Of a DNA stretch of 64,000 nt, positions 1 through 8,248 are shown in pieces. This DNA comes from VYFG01 sp965204165 (lineage in GTDB: Bacteria > Pseudomonadota > Gammaproteobacteria > Arenicellales > Poriferihabitantaceae), in contig OZ241969.1 in assembly GCA_965204165.1 (NCBI GenBank), positions 868,001 through 932,000 of the forward strand, in the 5' to 3' direction. Numbering within the stretch: position 1 is the first letter of the stretch; each line of letters opens with the position of its first letter. The translations under genes were made by a program, and so were the position numbers. The notes under the pieces were generated by a model. The model made no database searches. It saw only the letters and a program-made list of their open reading frames with translations, and was not told where the DNA came from.

Positions 1-142
1 GTTCCCCGGGGGTTTTGTAGGCGAGACGGACATCCGGCAGCACTCGCCGGACAGGAGTCCGAAATTGCCGAGGGCAAAGCTGTCGTGGGTTGCGGCCAAG
101 GGCTTTCAGCGGGTATGAGAGTTGCCGGGCAGAGCGCCCGTA

Positions 143-958
143 TCATTCCACCTCCCTGGCTTCCTGCCGCATCATGTGCAGGATCTCGCGTTCGATCTCG
201 ATGTAGCCCGGCGTCTCGATCAGTTCTTCCTTGCTTGCAATGCGGCGTCCCTGCTTGAAGTCCATCGAGAGTATTTCCCGGAGGCGGCCGGGGTGGCTCG
301 ACAGGAAAACGATACGGTCGGCCAGGAACAGTGCCTCGGCGATGTCATGGGTTACCAGCACCACCGTCATTTGCGTTTCGTCAATGATGTCCAGAAGCAA
401 TTCCTGCATGTGCCAGCGTGTTTCCGCATCAAGCGCACCGAAAGGTTCATCCATCAGCGAGATCTCCGGCGAATTGGCCAGCATCCTTGCGATGGCGACG
501 CGCTGCTTCATCCCGCCGGACAGCTGTTTTGGGTAGGCATGGCGAAAGCGCGTCAGCTTGACCTTGTTGATGAAGAATTCCACCCGCTCACGGCGCTCAT
601 CGGTGGGCACCCTGTTCAGGCGCATGCCGTACTCGACATTCTCTTCGACGGTCAGCCACGGAAACGATGTATAGCCCTGGAACACCATACCGCGGTCGCG
701 GCTGGGCCCGATGATCTCCTTGCCGTCAAGGGTAAGCCGCCCTGCGGTCGGGCCCTCGAGTCCGGCCATCATTTGCAGGATGGTCGTCTTGCCGCAGCCG
801 GACGGACCCAGCAACACGCAGACCTCGTTGTCGACTACATCGAAGGAAACATCGCTCACCGCCACCACGCTGCTGCCGCGCCGGACCGGGTACTCCTTGG
901 AGACATGCTCCAGTACCAGTTTGCTGCGGCGCTGCTGCGGGAGGGGGTCGCTGGTCAT
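143..958 (-). CDS. NitT/TauT-type ABC transporter ATP-binding protein
   Basis: ATPase subunit (271 aa) that would power import of a small nitrogen or sulfur compound through the permease encoded upstream. Visible motifs in order: Walker A GPSGCGKTT (about residue 51), Q-loop in MVFQGYTSFPW, signature LSGGMKQR, Walker B with SLMDEPFGALD, and the H-loop in VTHDIAEAL. Length and motif spacing fit the SsuB/TauB/NrtD group. It is the last gene of a minus-strand group (permease, binding protein, ATPase) with only a 58-bp gap after the binding protein, so co-transcription is likely. The substrate cannot be read from the sequence. The family assignment is firm. Confidence 0.95.
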   Translation of the reverse strand: MTSDPLPQQRRSKLVLEHVSKEYPVRRGSSVVAVSDVSFDVVDNEVCVLLGPSGCGKTTILQMMAGLEGPTAGRLTLDGKEIIGPSRDRGMVFQGYTSFPWLTVEENVEYGMRLNRVPTDERRERVEFFINKVKLTRFRHAYPKQLSGGMKQRVAIARMLANSPEISLMDEPFGALDAETRWHMQELLLDIIDETQMTVVLVTHDIAEALFLADRIVFLSSHPGRLREILSMDFKQGRRIASKEELIETPGYIEIEREILHMMRQEAREVE

Positions 959-1016
959 GGCATCAGGCTCCGGGCATCGACGCGCGGGGCGGAAACCGCC
1001 CCGCGCGTCGGGGCTT

Positions 1017-2069
1017 CTAGCCCCGGTAGCCGCTGTCGTAGAGTTCCTTGTGCAGGCTGCAGTCCACCCCTTTTTCGTAGGGATTGCGGGTTTCCAGAAA
1101 ACCGAACTTCAACCACCAGTCCGACATCAGCTCATAGTGCGAGCGCATCTGGCCGTTGGTCTGATTGAACGGCGGGTTACCGGGCGCGGCTCCGCAGAAA
1201 CGCGCGGCTTCCATGAAATCGTAAATGTAAAGCCCGCCGTCGAGTCCGCTGCCATCCTTGCCGATGACCAGTTCGACGTCCTCGATGCTCATTTTCATTC
1301 CCTTGGCGATGATTTCATTGCCTTGTGCCGGGTTCTTTTTCCACCAGGCAATCGCATCGTAGAGGGCGCGCATGGTGTCGAGCGCGACATCGTGACGCTC
1401 CTCGATGAACCTTGCGTTCATGTACAGCCCGTCGGCGATCACTGCCTTGGAGGTCCAGTAGTCCTCGCGGGACTGTGACAGTACCTTGGAACCTTCGAGA
1501 GCCTTGAGGACGTTGCTGCCATAGGGCTCCCAGAATTCGGAAGCGACCACATCGCCGCCGATCATGGCCGCGAACGCGTCATCGGCGATGATGTTCCTGT
1601 ATTCGACCGAGTCGAAAGGATAGCCGTTGCGCTCCAGCCACATGGCGACGTAGATCTGCGCCAGGCCGCCTTCGACCACGGCGACCTTCTTGCCCTTGAG
1701 ATCCGCCGGGCCGTCGATGCCCGGGGCGACGACGATCTTGTCGGTGCCGTAGGACAGGTTGGCGAAGGCGACCAGCTTGAGCGGCATGTCACGTTCGGCC
1801 GCGATTGGTGAAAACTCGACCGTGCTGGAAACCACATCCATCCGGTCGGCGGTCACGAGGTTGTAACTCTCGTAGGGGTCTTCGATGGTCTGGTAGTTGA
1901 TGTCCAGGTTCGGCGCCAGGTTCTGGTCCTTGGCAATATACCAGAAGCCGTATCCCGGCCAGGTGAATCCGGAGATCTTGACTTCCTCGGCAGCCTGGGC
2001 GGTCGAGGCGAGGGCGAACAGGAGCGATCCTGCAAGCAAGGTGCTCGTGGCCAGTTTCTTGAGTTTCAT
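1017..2069 (-). CDS. ABC transporter substrate-binding protein (NitT/TauT, NMT1-like)
   Basis: Periplasmic binding protein (350 aa) of the NMT1/SsuA-like fold. The ATG at 2069 is chosen because an AGGAGG sits just upstream and the product then begins with a clean Sec signal peptide: basic MKLKK, a hydrophobic core, and cleavage after AQA. An in-frame extension to 2189 would overlap the permease and has no such logic. The body contains the family's typical pattern (DLKGKKVAVVEGG, then a hinge and the second lobe). It lies between permease and ATPase genes, so it supplies the ligand specificity of that transporter. The family suggests taurine, nitrate, thiamine-precursor or aromatic ligands; the exact one is unknown. 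Confidence 0.92.
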   Translation of the reverse strand: MKLKKLATSTLLAGSLLFALASTAQAAEEVKISGFTWPGYGFWYIAKDQNLAPNLDINYQTIEDPYESYNLVTADRMDVVSSTVEFSPIAAERDMPLKLVAFANLSYGTDKIVVAPGIDGPADLKGKKVAVVEGGLAQIYVAMWLERNGYPFDSVEYRNIIADDAFAAMIGGDVVASEFWEPYGSNVLKALEGSKVLSQSREDYWTSKAVIADGLYMNARFIEERHDVALDTMRALYDAIAWWKKNPAQGNEIIAKGMKMSIEDVELVIGKDGSGLDGGLYIYDFMEAARFCGAAPGNPPFNQTNGQMRSHYELMSDWWLKFGFLETRNPYEKGVDCSLHKELYDSGYRG

Positions 2070-2185
2070 TTTCGGGTTCCTCCTATGATGGGGTTGAGTG
2101 CTTGAGTAAATCGGCCGGTGAGCCTCGGCGGCGCCGGCCTCGTATCGAATTTCCCCAGGTTTTCCAGGGTGGTTTCCGCATCGTG

Positions 2186-3034
2186 TCATTCACTGGACTC
2201 GAGATACGGGAACAACATGCGCCGCAAGCGTCGCAGCAATATGTCGAAAATCAGGCCAAGCAGACCGATCGTGATGATGCCGGCCATGATCTCGTCGATA
2301 TGCACGAAACGCTTGGCACGCATCATCATCGCGCCGATGCCGGAATCCGCGGCGACGATTTCGGCAATCACCAGGTATGTCCAGCTGACCGCGAGCATCT
2401 GGCGCATCGCGGTCAGGATGTCGGGCAGCATTGCCGGCACAACCACGGTCCACAGCACCTGCCGGCGGTTGCCGCCCAGGGTCAGTGCGGTATTGATGAA
2501 GTCCGCCGGAAGGGATTTTGCGTAGTCCATGATCAGCGTGATCAGGAACCACACCACGCCGAGAAACAGCAGGGCGAGCTTCTGTGCCTCGCCGGCGCCA
2601 AGCCACATCAGCAGCAGCGGTATGAAAGAGGGTGCGGGAAGGTACCTGAAGGCCGATACCAGCGGGTTGAAGAACGCTTCGACCCGGCGAAAGGTTCCCA
2701 TCAGGATACCCAGCGGTACTGCGAGCAGACAGGCCAGAAGAAAGCTGACGACGATGCGGTACAGGCTAATGCCGATGTCGTACAGGTAATCCTTCTCGCC
2801 GAACAGCTCGCCGAAACTGGTGATGACCTTGCCCGGCCCCGGCAGCAGGACCGCGTTGGTCAGCTTCATCAGCACGGCCAGTTCCCACAGGCCGAAAAAC
2901 AGGAACCAGGCGGCAAACGCAAGCCACAACGTACTGGCCGGCGGGATCGGGCGGTTGAATTCGAACAGGCGCTGCTTCCGGTAGATGGCCGGTGGCGCCG
3001 CCGGCTGGCCGCTATTCGGGGACTGGCCGTTCAT
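2186..3034 (-). CDS. ABC transporter permease (NitT/TauT type)
   Basis: Inner-membrane permease (282 aa) of the BPD_transp_1 family, with about six hydrophobic segments. The cytoplasmic coupling loop is visible as ALTLGGNRRQVLWTVVVPAMLPDIL, the EAA-type motif that docks on the ATPase. Its N-terminus is cytoplasmic and proline/glutamine-rich. It is the first of the three transporter genes and follows the glutamine-synthetase-like gene by about 150 bp, so the ligase and transporter may be one transcription unit. Confidence 0.93.
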   Translation of the reverse strand: MNGQSPNSGQPAAPPAIYRKQRLFEFNRPIPPASTLWLAFAAWFLFFGLWELAVLMKLTNAVLLPGPGKVITSFGELFGEKDYLYDIGISLYRIVVSFLLACLLAVPLGILMGTFRRVEAFFNPLVSAFRYLPAPSFIPLLLMWLGAGEAQKLALLFLGVVWFLITLIMDYAKSLPADFINTALTLGGNRRQVLWTVVVPAMLPDILTAMRQMLAVSWTYLVIAEIVAADSGIGAMMMRAKRFVHIDEIMAGIITIGLLGLIFDILLRRLRRMLFPYLESSE

Positions 3035-3182
3035 GCAGTTTCAGCCCGGTGGCCGGGCTGACGGATGATCCGGGGCGGTGCGGGCCCGGGGCGGGCCCGC
3101 ACCCGCTACCGGATGTGGATGAAGGAATCGTCCTGTCCAGTCGGCCATGGTATTCCCTCGTCCTTCACCTTCTGCTCGCCGA

Positions 3183-4598
3183 CTAGTAGAGCCGCAGGTA
3201 TTCCTGGACTTCCCAGTCGGTAACGGTCTGGTGGTAACGTTCCCATTCGTCAACCTTGTAGGCGATGTAGGAGTTGCGCATTCCCTCGCCCATGACCTCG
3301 CCCGCGAGCTCGTCCCTGCCCAGTGCCTCGGTGGCCGCCGCCAGGTTCCGCGGCAGGCGGCGAATGCCCGCGTCGTGGAATTCAGCCTCGGTCATCTGGT
3401 AGAGGTCGCGGTCGGTCGCGGGGCCGGGGTCGATCCTGTCGGCGATCCCCTTGAGCGCCGCTTTCAGGGTCATGGCGAGACCGAGATAGACATTCATGCA
3501 CATGTCCGCCGCGCGGTTCTCGATGCAGAAACGGCTTTGCGGCAGGCGGAACTGCGCCGAGCGGTTGTTGTGGCCGTAGGTGATGTTGGTCGGCGCCCAG
3601 GTCACGGTGCCGCCCTCGAAGCCGCCGACCCTCGGCACCAGGCCGTTGTAGGAATTCACCGTCGGACAGGTGATCGCGGTCAGCGCCTCGGCGTGGGCCA
3701 TGAGGCCGCCCACGGCATAATGCACCTCTTCGGTCCATCCGGCCCCGTCAGAGCCGAACAGGTTTTCCCCGGGGCGGTCCACCGACTGGAGCGAGAAATT
3801 GATATGCGCGCCCGAGCGCCAGTCGCCGGTGGTCGGTTTCGGCATGAAGGTGATGAACATTCCGTGCTTTTTCGCGACTTCCTTGAGCAGGATGCGCAGG
3901 AAGACCAGCCGGTCGGCCATTTCCACCAGGTCGGTGTAGTGAAAGTCGAGTTCGAACTGCGAATAGGCGCCCTCGGCGACCACGTCATGCAGGTTCCAGC
4001 CGAGGTCTTCGAGGATATCGATCATTTCCTTGAAGAAATGCATCGAATCCAGTGAGTACTCGACGTCGTAGCCGAAGGCCTGCCGGCGAGGGCGCAGGCC
4101 ATGGGGCGGGTCGTTGTCGATGGCTTTGACCGGGTTTCCCTGCTCGTCGTAGCGCATCGCGATGAACTCGGGCTCAATGCCGGCATAGCCGACGTAGCCC
4201 GCCTCTTTGGCATCGCGAACGGCGCGTTTCAATGCCTGCCGGGGGCAGTGGTCGTATGGCCTGTCTTCCCAGAACAGGTCGGCAAAGATGATCGCCGTGC
4301 TGTTGTCCCACGGGCAGACATAGACCGCGTCGAGGTCGGGAACCATGACCTGGTCGGAATCCGCCGGCGTCAGTTCCGGCACGTAGGAGATCGAGTGCAC
4401 CGCGAACTGCGGCCCCTTTCCCTTGCACAGCAACTCGAAGTCGCTCATCGGCACCGGCTTGGTCTTGGGAATGCCGAACAGGTCGATCCAGCTCGACAGG
4501 ACGTACCTGACACCGGCGTCCTCGAGTTGCTTGCGCACCTCGGCGATGCGCTCGTCAGAAGGCAGCGCGTCGGCAAAGTCTTCTACATAGGCGGTCAT
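3183..4598 (-). CDS. glutamine synthetase-like ligase (gamma-glutamyl amide synthetase family)
   Basis: ATP-dependent ligase (471 aa) of the GlnA superfamily. The N-terminal beta-grasp region (SSWIDLFGIPKTKPVP) and the catalytic domain are present, with the metal/ATP motifs EPEFIAMRYDE, EGAYSQFELDFHYTD, the GAHINFSLQ loop and the NNRSAQFRLP segment. In GlnA-type family members these bind Mn/Mg, glutamate and ATP. It is not the core GlnA context (no glnB or ntr genes). It is paired with an uptake system and lies opposite a Rieske oxygenase, so ligation of glutamate to an imported amine (as in GMAS, PuuA or gamma-glutamylanilide synthases) is an attractive inference. True glutamine synthesis cannot be excluded. 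Confidence 0.85.
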   Translation of the reverse strand: MTAYVEDFADALPSDERIAEVRKQLEDAGVRYVLSSWIDLFGIPKTKPVPMSDFELLCKGKGPQFAVHSISYVPELTPADSDQVMVPDLDAVYVCPWDNSTAIIFADLFWEDRPYDHCPRQALKRAVRDAKEAGYVGYAGIEPEFIAMRYDEQGNPVKAIDNDPPHGLRPRRQAFGYDVEYSLDSMHFFKEMIDILEDLGWNLHDVVAEGAYSQFELDFHYTDLVEMADRLVFLRILLKEVAKKHGMFITFMPKPTTGDWRSGAHINFSLQSVDRPGENLFGSDGAGWTEEVHYAVGGLMAHAEALTAITCPTVNSYNGLVPRVGGFEGGTVTWAPTNITYGHNNRSAQFRLPQSRFCIENRAADMCMNVYLGLAMTLKAALKGIADRIDPGPATDRDLYQMTEAEFHDAGIRRLPRNLAAATEALGRDELAGEVMGEGMRNSYIAYKVDEWERYHQTVTDWEVQEYLRLY

Positions 4599-4646
4599 TG
4601 ATGATTCTCCGGCATGAATGGGTTTTTCGGTTTGGCTGTTGCGGAT

Positions 4647-5150
4647 TCAGTTTTGCTTGAGCAGGAACTGGTTCTTGAAGTTTTTCAGCCCCGACATGGT
4701 TTCGCTCGAGGCGATGTCCGGCTGGACATGGATTTCCTGTTCCAGGAAATCGTGAAAGTCGCGGCGGTCGTTGGTGACGATCTCGACCAGCAGGTCGTAG
4801 CGGCCGGTGACCCACAGGATGTAGACGACGTCCGGCGACCGGCCGAGCCGTTCCGCCACCTGCTCCACCGGGCAGCCCGGCGCGACCTTGATGCCGATCA
4901 TCGCGTCCGCCTTGTAGCGGACTTCGGTCGGATCGACCAGGGCACAGATGCGGAGCGCGCCGGCCTGCTTCATGGACTGCACCCGGTTGCGCACGGTGCC
5001 TTCGGACACGCCGAGCGCCTTGGCGATGTCCTTGTAGGGCCGGCGGCCATCGCTTTGCAGCATCTTGACGATCTTGCGGTTGAGATCGTTGTCGACGGAT
5101 GCGAGTCCGATGGATTTCAGTCTGGCGGGTTCCGCTGATTCCGGTGCCAT
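4647..5150 (-). CDS. Lrp/AsnC family transcriptional regulator
   Basis: A 167-aa regulator with an N-terminal winged helix-turn-helix (DNDLNRKIVKMLQSDGR, then a recognition helix containing GVSEGTVRNRV) and a C-terminal RAM/ligand-binding domain (VTGRYDLLVEIVTNDRRDFHDFL). Lrp/AsnC proteins form octamers that bind amino acids or other small molecules and often regulate the gene next door. It is the promoter-proximal minus-strand gene and faces the Rieske oxygenase gene across a 150-bp AT-rich space, so it probably controls both directions. Starts inside the first 20 codons cannot be excluded. Confidence 0.9.
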   Translation of the reverse strand: MAPESAEPARLKSIGLASVDNDLNRKIVKMLQSDGRRPYKDIAKALGVSEGTVRNRVQSMKQAGALRICALVDPTEVRYKADAMIGIKVAPGCPVEQVAERLGRSPDVVYILWVTGRYDLLVEIVTNDRRDFHDFLEQEIHVQPDIASSETMSGLKNFKNQFLLKQN

Positions 5151-5299
5151 GATTATGGATACAAGAAAAGTTCCGCGAGATTATTAATGAAACAATAATA
5201 TTATGCAAATAATTTTGCCGATAAGGCAATATATGTTAAATTTAGCTACGAAATACGAATTCCTCCTGTTCTTGACTGGTGATTCGAGAGGGCCATGTG
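5151..5299. promoter_or_regulatory. divergent AT-rich promoter region with palindrome
   Basis: Intergenic region between the AsnC-type regulator (minus) and the Rieske oxygenase (plus). It is much richer in A and T than the surrounding genes. A palindrome TTGCC-GATAA-GGCAA lies at 5215-5229 and would suit a dimeric regulator. The Lrp/AsnC protein encoded alongside is the obvious candidate ligand (inference). Confidence 0.5.
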
Positions 5300-6430
5300 A
5301 TGCAACCCGATCCCGATTCGGCGTTACTGGAACATTTCGACAGGGCGGGTGAGACGGTGCACGGCTTGCCGGGGCCGGCCTATACCGACGACACGTTCTT
5401 TCGCCTCGAGCAAGGCCACCTGTTCGGCAACAACTGGGTCTTCGTGGGCTTCGCGCACCTGATGGACAGGGTCGGGGATGTCCGTCCCATCGAGGTCTCG
5501 GGACAGCCGCTGTTCCTGCTTCGCGGCCGCGATGGAAAGATTTCCGCTTTCCACAACGTCTGCCGGCACCGCAACCTGAAGCTGGTCGACGGCGACCGCA
5601 ATGCCGGGAAGCTGATCCGCTGTCCCTATCACAGCTGGAGCTATGACCTGTGCGGCGCCTTAAGGAACGCGCCCTATTTCGGGGGCGGGGCACGGGAGGT
5701 GCCCGCGGATTTCCGCTACGAGGACAACGGCCTGGTGCCGGTGCACTGCGAGGTCTGGCATGACTGGATCTTTGTCAACCTGTCGCCGCAGCCTTCATCG
5801 TTCGATGACTTCCTGGCGCCGGTCCATCGGCAGCTGGGTGAAAATGACGTTACCGGGTACCGGCCCGTGGCGGTGCTGGATCTTGGCGTCGTGGCCTGCA
5901 ACTGGAAGCTGCTGATGGAAAACTTCATCGAGCCGTACCATGTCCAGTTCGTGCACAGCGAAACCACCGACCAGCCCCTGGAGGACCACTACATCGTGAT
6001 CGACGACCATTGTCTGGGCAGTGCGGTTGAACTCAGTGAGTCGCAACTGGCCAACAAGCGACAGGGCACCCTGGGCGTCACCTCGCACTACCTGACCCTG
6101 TTTCCGAATTTCGTTCTGGGCACCTACCAGCCCGACCAGATCGGGGTGCACCTGAACACACCGCTCGGCGCCGGCAGCACCTGCCAGTCACGGGTGATTT
6201 ACACCCACACCGACTCGAACTATAGTGACGGGGAAATCCGGGAGCTGGCGGACCTGTGGCGCAGCGTGCACCGGGAAGATCACGAGATGTGCGTGCGCCT
6301 GCAGCAGGGACGGTTTTCCCCGCTGGCCGCGCAGGGCGGCGTCCTTTCGCCGCACTGGGAAAAAGGCGTGCGCAGATTCCAGGAACTGGTGGCCGATGCG
6401 GTTCGGCCCGCACTGACACGACAGAGGTGA
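5300..6430 (+). CDS. Rieske non-heme iron oxygenase, alpha subunit
   Basis: Oxygenase component (376 aa) with an N-terminal Rieske [2Fe-2S] domain (ligands CRH in NVCRHRNLK and CPYH in RCPYHSW) and a C-terminal catalytic domain with the mononuclear iron motif ENFIEPYHVQFVH. The Rieske family hydroxylates or demethylates aromatics and quaternary amines using electrons from a separate reductase, which is not encoded nearby. The ATG at 5300 has a GAGAGG element at good spacing; a GTG at 5279 is possible. It is followed after 3 bp by the glyoxalase gene and faces the amine-ligase and transporter group, which suggests a shared pathway for a nitrogenous compound. The substrate is unknown. Confidence 0.9.
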   Translation: MQPDPDSALLEHFDRAGETVHGLPGPAYTDDTFFRLEQGHLFGNNWVFVGFAHLMDRVGDVRPIEVSGQPLFLLRGRDGKISAFHNVCRHRNLKLVDGDRNAGKLIRCPYHSWSYDLCGALRNAPYFGGGAREVPADFRYEDNGLVPVHCEVWHDWIFVNLSPQPSSFDDFLAPVHRQLGENDVTGYRPVAVLDLGVVACNWKLLMENFIEPYHVQFVHSETTDQPLEDHYIVIDDHCLGSAVELSESQLANKRQGTLGVTSHYLTLFPNFVLGTYQPDQIGVHLNTPLGAGSTCQSRVIYTHTDSNYSDGEIRELADLWRSVHREDHEMCVRLQQGRFSPLAAQGGVLSPHWEKGVRRFQELVADAVRPALTRQR

Positions 6431-6433
6431 ACG

Positions 6434-6847
6434 ATGAATGACCAGAAACCCGACTTCCGGCTCGACCACACGATGATCCGCGTATTCGACCAGGAGAAGA
6501 CTCTGGATTTCTATACCCGGATCCTGGGCATGAGGATCCTGCGCCAGAATGAGTACCCGGAGGGTCGATTCACCAACACCTTTGTCGGCTACCAGGGTGA
6601 GGACGAGGGCACGACGATCGAGATGACCTACAACTGGGACCAGAAAGAACCCTATGAAAAGGGCAACGCCTGGGGGCATTTCGCCCTCAAGGTGTCGGAC
6701 GTCTACGCGACAGCCGACTACCTGAAATCCCAGGGCGTCGAGTTCACACGCGAGCCCGGCCCGATGAAGGGCGGCACCCGCATCATCGCGTTCTTCAGGG
6801 ACCCGAACGGCTATCTGATCGAGTTGAATGAGCCGATCGGAGGGTGA
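6434..6847 (+). CDS. gloA: glyoxalase I (lactoylglutathione lyase)
   Basis: A 137-aa cytosolic enzyme of the VOC fold that isomerises the methylglyoxal-glutathione hemithioacetal to S-lactoylglutathione. The metal ligands of the GloA family are all in place: His in LDHTMIRV, Glu in TIEMTYNW, His in WGHFALKV and Glu in YLIELNE. Other strong GloA signatures are DFYTRILGM, AFFRDPNGY and GPMKGGT. The length is typical. It starts 3 bp after the oxygenase stop, so it is probably translated from the same message. That coupling suggests the pathway generates a reactive aldehyde, but this is inference. Confidence 0.93.
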   Translation: MNDQKPDFRLDHTMIRVFDQEKTLDFYTRILGMRILRQNEYPEGRFTNTFVGYQGEDEGTTIEMTYNWDQKEPYEKGNAWGHFALKVSDVYATADYLKSQGVEFTREPGPMKGGTRIIAFFRDPNGYLIELNEPIGG

Positions 6848-7113
6848 GAAGGATGAAGAGGCGGCTCCCGCCCCGGGGGTTGGCCCGGGGCCGGACGCAC
6901 GGTCCTTCATAATCCGGCTGCGTGATAGCGGCCGAACCGGCGGAGCGGAGCCTGCAGGGAGTTCGGTAACTCGTCCCGGGAAGTGAGACACAAGCTGATT
7001 TGATCCGGGTATAAGCCCCCGTGTCCTTGAGACGGGGGCCGGGACAAAATATGATCGCATGAGCGCGGGACCGCCCCGTTCACTCGGAAGAGCCGCCCGC
7101 CATCCCGTTTTTC

Positions 7114-7542
7114 ATGTCCGGTACGTCGATGCAGCAACAAGCCCAGCAGCAGGTGCAACAACCGGAGTGCCGGTTTTGCAATACCAGGCCGGGAAGGGCC
7201 CTGATCAAGGGGAAGCATTGCTTTGCCGGATGGGACCGGCACCCGGTCAACCCCGGGCACATGCTGGTGATACCCTACCAGCATTTTCCCACATACTTCG
7301 ACGCCCCCCCGGAAGTGAAGCGGGAGATGTGGGAAATGGTCGACCGTGCCAGGGAAATCATCGAACGGGAGCACAAGCCCGACGGATACAATATCGGTGT
7401 CAATGTCGGGGAAGACGCCGGCCAGTCGATCATGCACCTGCATATCCACATCATTCCCCGATACAAGGGGGACGTGGAGAATCCGAAAGGCGGCATCCGG
7501 GGAGTCATTCCCGCCCGGCAGCATTACCAGCTGATTCCCTGA
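7114..7542 (+). CDS. HIT family protein (histidine triad hydrolase)
   Basis: A 142-aa nucleotide-binding hydrolase. The histidine triad HLHIHIIPRYKGD is clear, preceded by the typical HPVNPGHMLVIPYQH region and followed by GGIRGVIPARQHY. A Cys-X2-Cys at the N-terminus (CRFC) may help bind zinc, as in several HIT proteins. The first ATG (7114) and a second at 7129 are both possible; neither has a strong Shine-Dalgarno. It is separated from gloA by a 266-bp space with GC-rich hairpins, so it is probably an independent unit. Confidence 0.9.
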   Translation: MSGTSMQQQAQQQVQQPECRFCNTRPGRALIKGKHCFAGWDRHPVNPGHMLVIPYQHFPTYFDAPPEVKREMWEMVDRAREIIEREHKPDGYNIGVNVGEDAGQSIMHLHIHIIPRYKGDVENPKGGIRGVIPARQHYQLIP

Positions 7543-7674
7543 CGGGCGGATCAGGGGACGACGGCGGCCGGCCAGGGCCCCGGCGGTGACCGGGCACTGC
7601 ACCTCGCCGGAATTCGCGGTACTATCCTGCCTCCCACTCGCGAATATCGTGTGAACACACCGTAAATTCCAGCC

Positions 7675-7812
7675 ATGGACAGATCTCCGGGCCAGCGGAT
7701 CATAGATGCCTGCCTGGCCATGCACCGGGAAGGAATCAACCAGGGGAGCGCGGGCAACATCAGCGTGCGTACGGCCGGGGGGTTCCTGACTTTTCTGTCA
7801 GTACATAAGTAA
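7675..7812 (+). pseudogene. class II aldolase/adducin family gene, 5' fragment only
   Basis: 45 codons beginning at ATG 7675. The product reads as the N-terminus of a class II (fuculose-phosphate type) aldolase: a helix ending MHREGIN, then the family's substrate-loop motif GSAGNISVR and GGFL. The next expected motif (TPSG) is absent. The frame instead runs into AT-rich DNA and stops. About 160 further residues are missing, so the gene is truncated by rearrangement or insertion near 7790. It marks the left edge of the accessory region. Confidence 0.75.
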
Positions 7813-8248
7813 TTTTACACTAAAATTTTGTTTATAAATAATAATATTCGATTTATATGAGAATAAAATTGGACTTTTTGATCTTAAAATCAACACTATT
7901 GCAACACCGTACGATCTGCCAATTGACCAGTGGGGGTCTCCCTCCATATAAACCACAGGTCGAACTTCAGGTGTAACCGTCGGCCATGCGTTGACAGGTG
8001 GCAATCGTCAATTTTCGTCATGCCAGGTTCGGTCGCCTGCCGGATACAGACAGTTTACCTTCCGCTGCCATAAACTTCCCGGATATTGCGACGACCGATT
8101 CACGGACCGGCATTGCCGGCCCGTCGTCGACGACACCAGGACCGGTCCGTCCGCACAATGTCCACGGTCGGCGGATTGCAGTTCGCTCGGCAGGATTGAT
8201 CACTCCGGCACCGCTGCAGCGGGAGTCGATACCATGCATGCGGTCTCG
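7790..8248. other. AT-rich junction region, no confident gene
   Basis: About 200 bp of strongly AT-rich sequence (7800-7930), then a return to higher GC. A minus-strand frame from 8004 down to 7798 is open for 68 codons with no recognisable product and no good ribosome-binding site; it may be a fragment of a foreign gene. The composition change coincides with the broken aldolase gene, so this is the likely insertion junction of the accessory region. Confidence 0.5.
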
